The notes under the pieces: generated by a model
The model's database searches: none
What the model was told of the DNA's origin: nothing
What the model saw: only the letters and a program-made list of their open reading frames with translations
Program-made: the position numbers and the translations under genes
Shown: positions 26,773 through 35,638 of the stretch, one piece after another
Layout: each line of letters begins with the position of its first letter
Position numbering within the stretch: position 1 is the first letter of the stretch
Assembly: GCA_910586755.1 (NCBI GenBank)
Contig: CAJUJM010000024.1
Coordinates: 14,076 to 78,075 of the forward strand
Reading direction: 5' to 3'
DNA: 64,000 nt
Source: an uncultured Lachnospiraceae bacterium
GTDB taxonomy: Bacteria; Bacillota; Clostridia; Lachnospirales; Lachnospiraceae

Positions 26773-27993
26773 ATGAGGATCGTTTTGTTCTATTCAGAGG
26801 TAGAATCATTTAACTTTTTTACAGATCAGCTTGTAAATGAGTTTCAGAGCCAAGGGAATGAGACCTGTGTTTTGGATTTGCGAAAGTTGAAGCTGAAGGA
26901 TTTTCACTCTTATCAGGAGTTCTTGCAGTGCGTTCCCCAAATGGCGGAAAAGGTGGACGCCGTAATTTGCTTTGACGGATTAGGCACAAGAGAAGATGTA
27001 TTAATTGAATTGTGGGATGCCCATAAGGCGGTAGTGGTGGATATCCTGATGGATCATCCCCTTCGGTTCCACTCTACCCTTGAAAAGCACCCCCGCCGCT
27101 ATCTTTTGTTCTGCTGCGACAGGGATCATGTGCCTTATGTGAGAGAGTATTTTGGAGATAAGGTTCCCTATGTGCTTTTTATGCCTCATGTCGGTGCTGC
27201 GCCAAAAGAAACTACCCAGATCATTCCTTATAAAGAGCGAAAATACGAAATTCTTTTTTCTGCCACGTATTACCGGCCGGAAGAATTGCTTTCCCGAAGA
27301 GAGAAACAGATGGAGCTGGTTTTTAGCGGCGATACATCTATGGATAAATTTTATCGCTTGATGTATCAGAATTTGAAGGAGAATTCCAGACTTGCGACAG
27401 AACAGGCGGTTCTGTACACTCTCCGTCAGTTGGGGTGGGAGCTTCCTGTAAATGCCGTCAAAGCCCTGATGAATGGTTCTGTCTATGTAGATTGGGCGAT
27501 TCGTCAATACCAGAGAGAGCAAGTGGTGAAAGTACTGGCAGAATCCGGGATACCGATCTATCTTCTGGGAAGAGGGTGGGAAAATCATCCCTCAATAAAT
27601 TGTAAAAACGTACACCGTTTGGAGGATGGGATCGCCTATGCCAGGACTCTTCCTATGATGGCGGACGCAAAAATTAATTTGAATGTGATGCCCTGGTTTA
27701 AAAATGGCAGCCATGATCGAATCGCTAATACGCTGCTTCAACATTCAGTGCCTTTGACGGATACCAGCCGCTGGCTTGAGGAGAGCTTTGTTGACGGATG
27801 GGATATTGCTTTGTACGATCTGGATCATCTGGAAGAGCTTCCCGGGATTGCAGAGCGGCTGCTTACGGATCAGGAATTGGCGGAAGAAATTATCCAAAGG
27901 GGGAGAAAGAAGGTACTTTCGAATTTGACCTGGGGACATTGTGCAGAATGGCTCCTGGGCGGGATTCAGGCAGTGAAGGCTAATGAAAATTAA
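26773..27993 (+). CDS. CgeB-like glycosyltransferase family protein
   Basis: 406 aa from the ATG at 26773, preceded at 7 nt by AGGGGG; other in-frame ATGs at 26707 and 26767 are less favourable. N-terminal Rossmann-like half (MRIVLFYSEVESF, VDAVICFDGLG). C-terminal half has the glycosyl-transferase group 1-like pattern of CgeB proteins (IYLLGRGWENH, ADAKINLNVMPWFKNGSHDRI, LTDTSRWLEESF). Probable sugar transferase acting on a surface or spore component; acceptor unknown. Ends at a strong terminator. Confidence 0.75.
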   Translation: MRIVLFYSEVESFNFFTDQLVNEFQSQGNETCVLDLRKLKLKDFHSYQEFLQCVPQMAEKVDAVICFDGLGTREDVLIELWDAHKAVVVDILMDHPLRFHSTLEKHPRRYLLFCCDRDHVPYVREYFGDKVPYVLFMPHVGAAPKETTQIIPYKERKYEILFSATYYRPEELLSRREKQMELVFSGDTSMDKFYRLMYQNLKENSRLATEQAVLYTLRQLGWELPVNAVKALMNGSVYVDWAIRQYQREQVVKVLAESGIPIYLLGRGWENHPSINCKNVHRLEDGIAYARTLPMMADAKINLNVMPWFKNGSHDRIANTLLQHSVPLTDTSRWLEESFVDGWDIALYDLDHLEELPGIAERLLTDQELAEEIIQRGRKKVLSNLTWGHCAEWLLGGIQAVKANEN

Positions 27994-28046
27994 AAATAAA
28001 TACATTCGTAAAATTTATCATATTTTAACTGAATACCGTATCTTAT

Positions 28047-28088
28047 GCGCCCAAATGGAATTTAACCATCTGGGCGCTTCTGTTTTTT
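28047..28088 (+). terminator. Terminator after the CgeB-like gene
   Basis: 12-bp stem with one mismatch (28047-28058 with 28065-28076, core GCGCCC/GGGCGC), 6-7 nt loop, then CTTCTGTTTTTT. Confidence 0.8.
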
Positions 28089-28140
28089 AGAAGGCACACA
28101 CACTCCCAACTGTCGTTCACCGCCCGCTCCGTGCGGCTAT

Positions 28141-28245
28141 TTTTGCATAGAAGGAGCCGCCAATACTCTAAAGGAAAAATTACCGTAATAATATGTCCGA
28201 AGAACTTTACCGTTTCCTGCATTTTCATGATAAATTTTGTGTAAC
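28141..28245 (+). repeat. Duplicated upstream control block, copy 1
   Basis: About 105 bp that recurs at 30628-30732 with about nine differences, eight of them transitions. It contains the palindrome TTACCGTAA and ends 106 bp before the kinase gene. Probable operator/promoter block shared by the two transcription units; see copy 2. The rest of the 28089-28351 spacer shows no gene. Confidence 0.8.
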
Positions 28246-28351
28246 TATTCTTTTCAGTGTAGCTGCCAAATGCTTTTTATCTGTGGATTACTAAACCATA
28301 AATCCTAGATTACAGCAGGTTAATTCATTAATATTTGATGGAGGAAGAATC

Positions 28352-29386
28352 ATGAAGTATATTAATTTTGATGAATCAAGAAAATTGGATCTGATACTTC
28401 TCGGACGTGTGGCGATTGATTTTAACCCTGCTTACAGTGAAGAGGTAAAAGAAGAATTCAAACCATTGAAAAAGGTTCACTATTTTGAAAAGTTTGTGGG
28501 AGGATCCCCGGCGAATATTGCGGTCGGCGTGACACATCACGGAATGAAAGCGGGATTTATCGGAAAAGTGTCAGACGATCAGTTTGGGGAATATGTTGTT
28601 GATTATTTTAATGAACAGGGAATTGATACATCCTGTATCTCTAAATGTACTAACGGAGAAAAGCTGGGGCTTACATTTACAGAAATGCTTTCTTCAAAAG
28701 AGAGCGGCATTTTGATGTACAGAAACTGTATTGCAGATCTGCAGCTTCACGTAGATGATATCGACGAGGATTATATAAAGAGCGCAAAAGCTATTTTGAT
28801 TTCCGGAACAGCGCTGGCGGAAAGTCCTTCCCGGGAAGCTGCTATAAAAGCAGTCATGCTGGCAAGGAAGAACGATACTAGAATTATTTTTGATATTGAT
28901 TACAGGGAGTACAACTGGAAGAACAGCGATGAAATTTCTATTTACTATTCCACTATCGCAAAGGAAGCCGACATTATCATGGGCTCCAGAGAAGAATTTG
29001 ACCTGACGGAAAAGCTTATTAAATCCGGTATGACTGATGAAGAAAGCGCTGCGTACTGGCAGGGATACCGTGCGAAGATTGTAGTGATTAAGCACGGTAT
29101 GAAAGGATCCGCAGCTTATACCTGCGATGGGCAGAAGTTCAGCATTAAGCCGTTCCCGGTAGACGCAAGAAAGGGATTTGGCGGCGGAGACGGATATGGT
29201 TCCGGTTTCCTTTACGGTCTATACCAAGGCTGGGAAATTATTGACTGCCTGGAATTTGGGTCTGCAGAGGCATCCATGATGGTGAGAAGCAACAACTGTT
29301 CAGACTCTCTACCGGGACCAGATGCAGTGCATGCGTTTATTAAAGAAGAAAAAGAAAAATTCGGAGAGATGATTGCAAGAGTATAA
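28352..29386 (+). CDS. iolC: PfkB-family carbohydrate kinase, 5-dehydro-2-deoxygluconokinase (IolC) type
   Basis: 344 aa. N-terminal FVGGSPANIAVGVTHHGMKAGF and VSDDQFGEYV, and the C-terminal active-site loop GGGDGYGSGFLYGL (GxGD Asp base), mark the ribokinase fold. The DFNP and YREYNW features resemble IolC, which phosphorylates 2-deoxy-5-keto-gluconate in inositol breakdown. No other iol genes are present, so the substrate may be a related keto-sugar. GGAGGAAG precedes the ATG. Forms an operon with the dehydrogenase 15 nt downstream. Confidence 0.75.
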   Translation: MKYINFDESRKLDLILLGRVAIDFNPAYSEEVKEEFKPLKKVHYFEKFVGGSPANIAVGVTHHGMKAGFIGKVSDDQFGEYVVDYFNEQGIDTSCISKCTNGEKLGLTFTEMLSSKESGILMYRNCIADLQLHVDDIDEDYIKSAKAILISGTALAESPSREAAIKAVMLARKNDTRIIFDIDYREYNWKNSDEISIYYSTIAKEADIIMGSREEFDLTEKLIKSGMTDEESAAYWQGYRAKIVVIKHGMKGSAAYTCDGQKFSIKPFPVDARKGFGGGDGYGSGFLYGLYQGWEIIDCLEFGSAEASMMVRSNNCSDSLPGPDAVHAFIKEEKEKFGEMIARV

Positions 29387-29401
29387 AAGGAGAATAGAAT
29401 T

Positions 29402-30556
29402 ATGGCAAAAGAATTTATTGTACCCGGACAGATCGTTACAGGATCAGGAGCGCTTGATCTGGCTGAATCAGCGCTTGGAAAGCTTGGCAGAAAAGCGATG
29501 ATCGTAACAGATAAAGTGATGATTCAGTTAGGCAACTGTGAAAAGGTAGAAAATGCCCTGAAAAATCAGGGGATTGAATATACCATCTATTCAGAAATCG
29601 TAAGGGAACCAACAGACGTAATGATTGAAAACGGACTGGAGCAGTATAAAAAAGAAGGTTGTGATTTCCTTGTGGCATTAGGAGGCGGAAGCCCTATTGA
29701 TTCGATGAAGGCCATCGGCTCCCTGGTTGCAGACGGCGGTAGCATTTCTGATTATATGGGCAAGAATATTGACGTTGCTATGCCTCCTATGGCGGCAATT
29801 CCCACAACCGCCGGAACAGGGGCGGAGGCAACACAATTTACGATTATCACTGACACAAAAAAAGATATAAAAATGTTGTTAAAAGGAAAAGTATTAATGC
29901 CGTCGCTGGCGATCATTGATCCCCGGTTTACGATGACGGCTCCGCCTGAAATTACAGCCGCAACAGGACTTGACGCGCTTTGCCATGCGGTAGAAGCATA
30001 TACTTCTAATAAAGCACAGACATTATCCGATACTTTTGCTATGTCAGCGGTAAAACGAATTTTTAAATATCTTTCGGCTGCCTTTCATGATGGCGGAAAC
30101 GAAGAGGCAAGAATTCAGATGTCTGTAGCGGCGCTGGAAGCCGGAATTGCTTTTAATAATGCATCTGTGACTCTTATTCATGGCATGAGCCGTCCGATTG
30201 GCGCATTATTCCATGTAGCACATGGGTTGTCTAACGCTATGCTTCTTAAAGTATGTCTGACCTATGCATTACCGGGAGCTTATGACAGATTCGCAGAACT
30301 TGGAAGAATTACAGGAGTTGCAATATCAGAGGATTCCGACAAGGAAGCGAGTGAGAAGTTCCTTGCAGCAATCACCCGCCTGACAGAAGAACTTGAAACG
30401 CCGAGTCTTGAACAGTTTGGCATTGAAAAGAAGGCATTCTTTGAAGCGATTGAAAAAATGGCTCATGATGCTATGGAAAGCGGAAGCCCGCAGAACACAA
30501 GAAGAACGATTACACAGGCAGACATAGAACAACTGTATAAAGAACTGTGGCAATGA
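29402..30556 (+). CDS. Iron-containing alcohol dehydrogenase
   Basis: 384 aa, group III. GGGSPIDSMKAIG nucleotide loop, TTAGTGAEATQFT, and metal ligands in ALCHAVEAY, LIHGMSRP and HVAHGL. NAD(H)-dependent polyol or alcohol oxidoreductase; with the IolC-like kinase it may convert a polyol to a ketose before phosphorylation, though that is inference. GGAG upstream. Ends at a strong terminator. Confidence 0.88.
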   Translation: MAKEFIVPGQIVTGSGALDLAESALGKLGRKAMIVTDKVMIQLGNCEKVENALKNQGIEYTIYSEIVREPTDVMIENGLEQYKKEGCDFLVALGGGSPIDSMKAIGSLVADGGSISDYMGKNIDVAMPPMAAIPTTAGTGAEATQFTIITDTKKDIKMLLKGKVLMPSLAIIDPRFTMTAPPEITAATGLDALCHAVEAYTSNKAQTLSDTFAMSAVKRIFKYLSAAFHDGGNEEARIQMSVAALEAGIAFNNASVTLIHGMSRPIGALFHVAHGLSNAMLLKVCLTYALPGAYDRFAELGRITGVAISEDSDKEASEKFLAAITRLTEELETPSLEQFGIEKKAFFEAIEKMAHDAMESGSPQNTRRTITQADIEQLYKELWQ

Positions 30557-30569
30557 CATTTACACCAAC

Positions 30570-30631
30570 GGGGATGTCGCAAAATGAAATAAAGGCTCTG
30601 GTTTCATTTTGCGACACCCCCATTATTTTTT
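30570..30631 (+). terminator. Strong terminator after the dehydrogenase gene
   Basis: 20-position stem with one mismatch (30570-30589 with 30602-30621) and 12-nt loop, then CATTATTTTTT. Separates the kinase/dehydrogenase unit from the PTS operon. Confidence 0.88.
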
Positions 30632-30732
30632 GCATAGAAAGAGCCGCCAATATTCTAAAGGAAAAATTACCGTAACAATATGCCTAAAGAACTTTACCAT
30701 TTCCTGTATTTTCATGATAAATTTTGTTTAAC
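30628..30732 (+). repeat. Duplicated upstream control block, copy 2
   Basis: About 91% identical to 28141-28245 and placed just before the PTS operon; it ends 20 bp before the EIIB start. A PRD regulator gene of the same operon is a candidate ligand. A frame starting ATGCCTAAAGAA crosses it but has no ribosome site. Confidence 0.8.
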
Positions 30733-30752
30733 AAAAAGAAAGGAGACTGTAC

Positions 30753-31061
30753 ATGAAAATTTTAGCCATCACAGCATGTACGGCAGGCATTGCCCACACC
30801 TACATCGCAAAGGAAAAGCTGGAAAATGCAGCAAAAGAATTGGGGGACACCATCAAAGTAGAGACCCAGGGCTCCATTGGTGTAGAAAACGAATTCACAC
30901 CGGAAGAAATTAAGGATGCGGATGTAATTCTGATTTCAGCAGATATCAGAGTAAACAAAGATCGCTTCAAAGGAAAACCGGTGGTGGATATTCCCATTAG
31001 CACAGTGATGAAATCTCCGAAGGGGGTTATCAACAAGATCCACGAGAAGCTGGGCAAGTGA
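30753..31061 (+). CDS. PTS fructose-family enzyme IIB
   Basis: 102 aa. Motif TACTAGIAHTYIA carries the phosphorylated Cys9 and the family HT pair; PTS_IIB_fruc fold. Accepts phosphate from IIA and hands it to the sugar in IIC. AAAGGAG lies upstream of the ATG. First gene of a seven-gene operon. Confidence 0.92.
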   Translation: MKILAITACTAGIAHTYIAKEKLENAAKELGDTIKVETQGSIGVENEFTPEEIKDADVILISADIRVNKDRFKGKPVVDIPISTVMKSPKGVINKIHEKLGK

Positions 31062-31088
31062 AATTTTTAAGAAAGAGGGGAAACAGGT

Positions 31089-32192
31089 ATGGCAAAACAA
31101 CAGAAAAATTTTATGAGACACATTATGACCGGTATTTCCTACATGATACCTATCGTTGTAGCCGGAGGTATCTTGGGAGCGCTGGCGAAAGCATTCGGCG
31201 GTTGGAATATTGGCAGCGCCATTGAAGCAGGGGCAACTCCATTTTCCAATTTGAACCCGTTTACATGGGTTGGATTCTGGTGGGGCGTTAATAAATTAAG
31301 TTCTTATGCCATGGATTTCGCAGTAGCAGTTATGACAGCAGGCGCCGCTTACTCTATCGCAGGCAGGCCTGGTATTGTTCCGGGTATGATTATTGGTTAT
31401 TGTTCCGCCCAGTCTAAAGCCGGTTTTTTAGGCGGCCTTCTGATGGCGCTTATCATCGGATGGGTTGTTAACTGGATGAAGGGATGGAAACTTCCCAAGT
31501 GGTGTGAAGGATTGAAGCCAGTTATGATCATCCCGGTGTGTTCTACATTTTTGTGCGGAATGATATTTTTGTGTATATTCTCTATTCCTCTGGCATGGAT
31601 TATGGATGTATTCCAGCAGTGGATTATCGCTCTTAACGGCGGGGCAAAAGCAGTCATAGGCGGCGTAATCGGAGCCTGCATGGGCTTTGACATGGGCGGC
31701 CCGGTTAACAAGACCGCATCTATGGCAGCCAATGCACTGGGAGCAGACGGCATCAACGGGCCTATGTGCGCCAAAATCATTGGAGGTATGACTCCTCCTA
31801 TTGGGCTGTTTATCGCTGTAATGCTGAAGAAAGATAAATTTACAAAGACAGAGTGTGAAACGGCAAAGACCGCTCTTCCCATGGGCCTTTGCTTCATTAC
31901 AGAGGGTGTGCTTCCCTTTGCGGCAGCCGATCCGGCAAGATTTATCCCATGCAGTATGCTTGGCTCCGCAGTGGCAGGCGCCATTGCAGTAGCGGCAGGA
32001 TGTGAATCCGTGGCAGGCCACGGCGGTATCTTTGTAGTTCCTATGATGAAAAATCCCATGATGTTTATAGTTGCTTTGATTATTGGGTCAGCAGTTACCG
32101 GGGTAGCTTATGCTCTGCTTAAGAAACCTTCTGTAGACGATAATGTAACGGAAGAAGATATGGATATTGATTTGGATATTGATATTGTGTAA
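31089..32192 (+). CDS. PTS fructose-family enzyme IIC (membrane permease)
   Basis: 367 aa with about nine hydrophobic segments. Hallmarks: MTGISYMIPIVVAGGILGAL near the start, GFDMGGPVNKTA, and ITEGVLPFAAADP near the end. It carries the sugar while IIB phosphorylates it, delivering a sugar phosphate to the cytoplasm. Ends in a short acidic tail (EEDMDIDLDIDIV). The exact sugar is not known. Confidence 0.92.
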   Translation: MAKQQKNFMRHIMTGISYMIPIVVAGGILGALAKAFGGWNIGSAIEAGATPFSNLNPFTWVGFWWGVNKLSSYAMDFAVAVMTAGAAYSIAGRPGIVPGMIIGYCSAQSKAGFLGGLLMALIIGWVVNWMKGWKLPKWCEGLKPVMIIPVCSTFLCGMIFLCIFSIPLAWIMDVFQQWIIALNGGAKAVIGGVIGACMGFDMGGPVNKTASMAANALGADGINGPMCAKIIGGMTPPIGLFIAVMLKKDKFTKTECETAKTALPMGLCFITEGVLPFAAADPARFIPCSMLGSAVAGAIAVAAGCESVAGHGGIFVVPMMKNPMMFIVALIIGSAVTGVAYALLKKPSVDDNVTEEDMDIDLDIDIV

Positions 32193-32219
32193 TAGATTGA
32201 TTGCAGAAAGGATAAAGAT

Positions 32220-33104
32220 ATGCTTGTATCAATGAAAACAATTCTCGATGATGCCAACAAGAATTATTATGGCGTTATGGCTATGAACAGCATCAATATG
32301 GAAATGGCAAGAGCCGGAATTACGGCGGCGGAGGAAGAACATTCAGCTATTATTATCCAGTTTGGCAACGGGCAGATGACCAATCATGCCCATCTGGAGG
32401 AGATGGTTCCGTTAATTAAAGAACTGGCGGACAGGGTTCATGTGCCGGTGGCGTTGAATTTTGACCATGGTTCAGACTTTTATGCCATCACGAATTGTAT
32501 TAATGCGGGATTTACCAATGTTATGTTTGACGGTTCCGCTCTTCCCTATGAAGAAAATGTAAAAAGAACCGCTATCATCAGTGCTTTGGCTCATGGTATG
32601 GGCTGTTCTGTGGAAGGAGAACTTGGCCATGTAGGCCAGGCAGCAGATGCGGATGATACGGATGTAGATTTGTACACGAATCCGGATCAGGCAGTAGATT
32701 TTGTTACCAGAACAGAGGTAGATGCGCTGGCAGTTGCCATTGGAACGGCTCATGGAGCATATCCTAAGGGAAAAATACCCCAATTAGATTTTGACAGGCT
32801 TCATCTTTTAAAAGAGACTCTGAAAATGCCTCTGGTGCTCCACGGCGGCTCCGGCTCCGGCGAGGAAAATTTAAAGAAAGCGGTGGCCGGAGGAATCAAC
32901 AAGATCAATGTGTGCACCGATGCTTTTGAAGCAGGAAAACAAGCTATGTTAAAAGCATTAGAGGAAAATCCGGATATTGATTATATGCATATGTGCATGG
33001 CTGCGGAGGCAGGCATCAAACAGTTCGTGAAAGATTATATGCGGGTTATCGGTTCCAGTGGACGGTATATTTATGGAGAAGCTGTAGTAAAGAGTAACGA
33101 GTAG
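32220..33104 (+). CDS. Class II ketose-bisphosphate aldolase
   Basis: 294 aa. Zn- and phosphate-binding features of the fructose-bisphosphate/tagatose-bisphosphate aldolase family: NFDHG, EGELGHVG, AIGTAHGAYP, LHGGSGSG, and the GINKINVCTD strand. Cleaves a ketose 1,6-bisphosphate into dihydroxyacetone phosphate and an aldehyde. In this cluster it would act after the kinase. GAAAGGA precedes the ATG. Confidence 0.92.
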   Translation: MLVSMKTILDDANKNYYGVMAMNSINMEMARAGITAAEEEHSAIIIQFGNGQMTNHAHLEEMVPLIKELADRVHVPVALNFDHGSDFYAITNCINAGFTNVMFDGSALPYEENVKRTAIISALAHGMGCSVEGELGHVGQAADADDTDVDLYTNPDQAVDFVTRTEVDALAVAIGTAHGAYPKGKIPQLDFDRLHLLKETLKMPLVLHGGSGSGEENLKKAVAGGINKINVCTDAFEAGKQAMLKALEENPDIDYMHMCMAAEAGIKQFVKDYMRVIGSSGRYIYGEAVVKSNE

Positions 33105-33129
33105 TGATTAAAAATTAAGAGGTGCTTGG

Positions 33130-35094
33130 TTGAAAGAGGATAAGAACGCATTATATTTTAACAAAATACTGAATTGCCTTTTGGGTGGGGAGACCTATAC
33201 CATATTGCAGATTGCAGCAAATGTGGGATTATCTGAAAAAACAGTCCGGACCAAAATCGACCAGATGAACCGCTGGCTGACAGGAAATAATATGGGAAGG
33301 ATTGAAAAGAAGCAGGGGACAGGGATCTGGCTTGAGATGGACGGGCGGCAATGGGAGAGCCTGCAGAACCATCTGGCGCTGGGCAGGGACCTGGACTCTG
33401 CGGTTCAACCGGATGACCGCAGGAAACAGGTGATAGGGAAACTTCTGAAGCTAAAGCCCGGACAGACCACCACACTTCAGCAGCTGGCGGAAAGCTTGTA
33501 TTTAAGCGCTCCCACGGTAGGAAGGCTTTTGAGAGAGGTTTCCCCCTGGTTTGAGGAACGTTCCCTGAAAATTACGTCCATACGCAGCAAGGGAGTATGC
33601 CTTGTGGGGGACGAATATAATTTCCGGATTGCAATAAAAGATTATATGATAGAGCTGATGCCAGAGGTTCTGGAAGCTCTTTTAAGCTCCTATGCTTCAG
33701 GGGTGGACATATCCAGGATCCGGAGGATTGTGCTTGAGGCGGAAAATGCCTGGCGCATCGAATTGGCAGATAATTCTTTTAAAATGGTGTGGATCATGGC
33801 ATGTCTGTCTATGGCCCGCAGGCATTTTGGAAATGAAGCCGTATTTTCCGTTGAAGAAGAAAATATTGAGCATTATAATGAATATTCTTTTGCGGAATCC
33901 ATTTATCAGAGAATCGAACAAGCATATGAGATTAAAATTTCCGATGACGATACGGTGCTGCTGGCAGTACTTCTTTTGTCGGCCAAAAAGCTGAAAAATT
34001 TTTCCAGCATTCAGGACACCGATTATACCAGACAATACGACAAGGATTTGGGAAAATTTGTAAAGCTTATTATTGAGACCATTGACAGTGTTCTGGATAT
34101 TGATCTTTCGGAAGATCAACTTTTGTATGAAAGCCTGCTGCTGCATATGCGGTCCGCTATTTTCCGGATGAAATACTCTACGGCAACAGGAGATAACATC
34201 AGCAAGTATGTGAAGAATGAATATAAACAGACTTTTCTGGCTACCTGGTCTACCAGTAATTTGTTCGAAGAGTATTATGATGTGCAGGTAACCGAGGATG
34301 AACTGGCGGGAATCGCCTTATATATCCAGGCGGCTATTATCAGAAGAAAGAAAGGGAGTCCCCTGGCCGCTCTTCTGCTCAGCGAGAGTGGTATGGCGGC
34401 TAGTCAGCTAAATACTGAAAGGCTAAAATACAGTATTCCGGAGCTGACGGAAATTCGTGCAGCCAGTTATCACGATTTAAAACTGGATCAGTACCGCGAT
34501 ATAGATGTAATCATTAATATGTCAGAAAACGAAATTAAGGACGACAGGGTAGTATCGGTAGGAGAACGTCTTAGCGGACAAAGCATAGAAACGATTCGCC
34601 AAAAAGTGAATCAGATTTTCTATTTTCGTAAAAAATCGGAATTTCATTTTAACAATCTTTGCCATCAGTTGTTTGAAGTGGATCTGTTTCTGCTAAAACC
34701 AAGGGTTAAAGATAAAGATCAGCTGATTACAATGATGGTAAAAAAGCTGGAAGAAAAAGGCGACGTGACCCCGGCTTATCTGCAAAGCGTGTTTGACAGG
34801 GAACGGGCAACTACCACCAGCATTGGACGGGGAATTGCGATTCCTCACGGAAATATGTCGGAAATCAATGAATCCCGGATTGTAGTGGCTATATTAGAGA
34901 AACCTATATCGTGGCATGGCGATATGGTGGACGTAGTGTTTTTGCTGGCCGTAAAAATGACTACAAAGTTTGAGACTCGGCGTACCAAGCAATTTTACAA
35001 GGATTTCCTTCAGCTGACAGATAATGACGAGAATATGGAAGCCATAAAAAAAATGGGTTCCACCCTGGATCTTTACCAGTATTTTATTAAATAG
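33130..35094 (+). CDS. PRD-containing transcriptional regulator (MtlR/ManR type) with EIIA domain
   Basis: 654 aa from a TTG start with AAGAGGTG 6 nt upstream. Order: two helix-turn-helix regions (about 1-60 and 90-145), PRD1 (about 185-290), PRD2 (about 300-405), an EIIB-like domain and a C-terminal EIIA (IAIPHGNM, phospho-His). In the EIIB-like domain the usual cysteine of CxxGMxxS is replaced (SESGMAAS), so this site probably cannot be phosphorylated. The protein should activate the operon according to PTS traffic. Confidence 0.9.
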   Translation: MKEDKNALYFNKILNCLLGGETYTILQIAANVGLSEKTVRTKIDQMNRWLTGNNMGRIEKKQGTGIWLEMDGRQWESLQNHLALGRDLDSAVQPDDRRKQVIGKLLKLKPGQTTTLQQLAESLYLSAPTVGRLLREVSPWFEERSLKITSIRSKGVCLVGDEYNFRIAIKDYMIELMPEVLEALLSSYASGVDISRIRRIVLEAENAWRIELADNSFKMVWIMACLSMARRHFGNEAVFSVEEENIEHYNEYSFAESIYQRIEQAYEIKISDDDTVLLAVLLLSAKKLKNFSSIQDTDYTRQYDKDLGKFVKLIIETIDSVLDIDLSEDQLLYESLLLHMRSAIFRMKYSTATGDNISKYVKNEYKQTFLATWSTSNLFEEYYDVQVTEDELAGIALYIQAAIIRRKKGSPLAALLLSESGMAASQLNTERLKYSIPELTEIRAASYHDLKLDQYRDIDVIINMSENEIKDDRVVSVGERLSGQSIETIRQKVNQIFYFRKKSEFHFNNLCHQLFEVDLFLLKPRVKDKDQLITMMVKKLEEKGDVTPAYLQSVFDRERATTTSIGRGIAIPHGNMSEINESRIVVAILEKPISWHGDMVDVVFLLAVKMTTKFETRRTKQFYKDFLQLTDNDENMEAIKKMGSTLDLYQYFIK

Positions 35095-35109
35095 AGGAGA
35101 GGATATGTT

Positions 35110-35559
35110 ATGGCAGTAAAAGAAATCCTGGACAGACAGGTCATAGATTTAAATATGGAAGCAACAAGTAAGGACGAAGTAATCCGTCATTTAGCAGGAC
35201 TGTTGAAAAATGCCGGATATATAGATGACCTGGAAGGGTATATCAAAGATGTATATTTAAGAGAAAGCGAAGGGATTACGGGAATCGGGGGCCACGTGGC
35301 GATTCCTCACGGAAAATCGGCTTTCGTAGATAAAGTAGGTATTGCAGTAGGAAGAACAAAGGAAATGATTGAATGGGAGTCATATGACGGAGAACCATCT
35401 CAACTTTTTTTTCTGTTTGCCGTTCCCGCCGACAGCGACGGAGCCAAAGATCATCTGCGGCTTATTGCAGAACTAGCTGGAAAATTGGGCAACGATGTTA
35501 CCATGAGTAAACTGCAGGCAGCCAGTTCCTACGAAAATCTTGTGGAGGCATTTTCCTGA
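35110..35559 (+). CDS. PTS fructose-family enzyme IIA
   Basis: 149 aa. EIIA-Fru/Mtl fold with the phospho-His motif GGHVAIPHGKS. Accepts phosphate from HPr and passes it to the IIB at 30753. Similar in sequence to the C-terminal EIIA of the neighbouring regulator. GAGAGGATATG supplies the ribosome site. Confidence 0.92.
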   Translation: MAVKEILDRQVIDLNMEATSKDEVIRHLAGLLKNAGYIDDLEGYIKDVYLRESEGITGIGGHVAIPHGKSAFVDKVGIAVGRTKEMIEWESYDGEPSQLFFLFAVPADSDGAKDHLRLIAELAGKLGNDVTMSKLQAASSYENLVEAFS

Positions 35560-35638
35560 CGGCTAAAGAATACCTTTTGTCACGGCCTCTATGATGCGCC
35601 GCAGATGACAAGGGAAAAGAAAGGAGTACAGCCTGGCT

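Noticed and set aside
27001..27588. Minus-strand frame of about 195 codons in the CgeB-like gene
   Set aside because: Antisense shadow of a well-supported gene; no initiation signal.
30680..30913. Small plus-strand frame starting in the duplicated control block
   Set aside because: No ribosome site and it runs into the EIIB gene in another frame; the shared start probably follows from the DNA repeat.
31397..32059. Long minus-strand frame (about 220 codons) opposite the PTS IIC gene
   Set aside because: It is the antisense of a real membrane protein gene; no ribosome site, Pro/His-rich composition.
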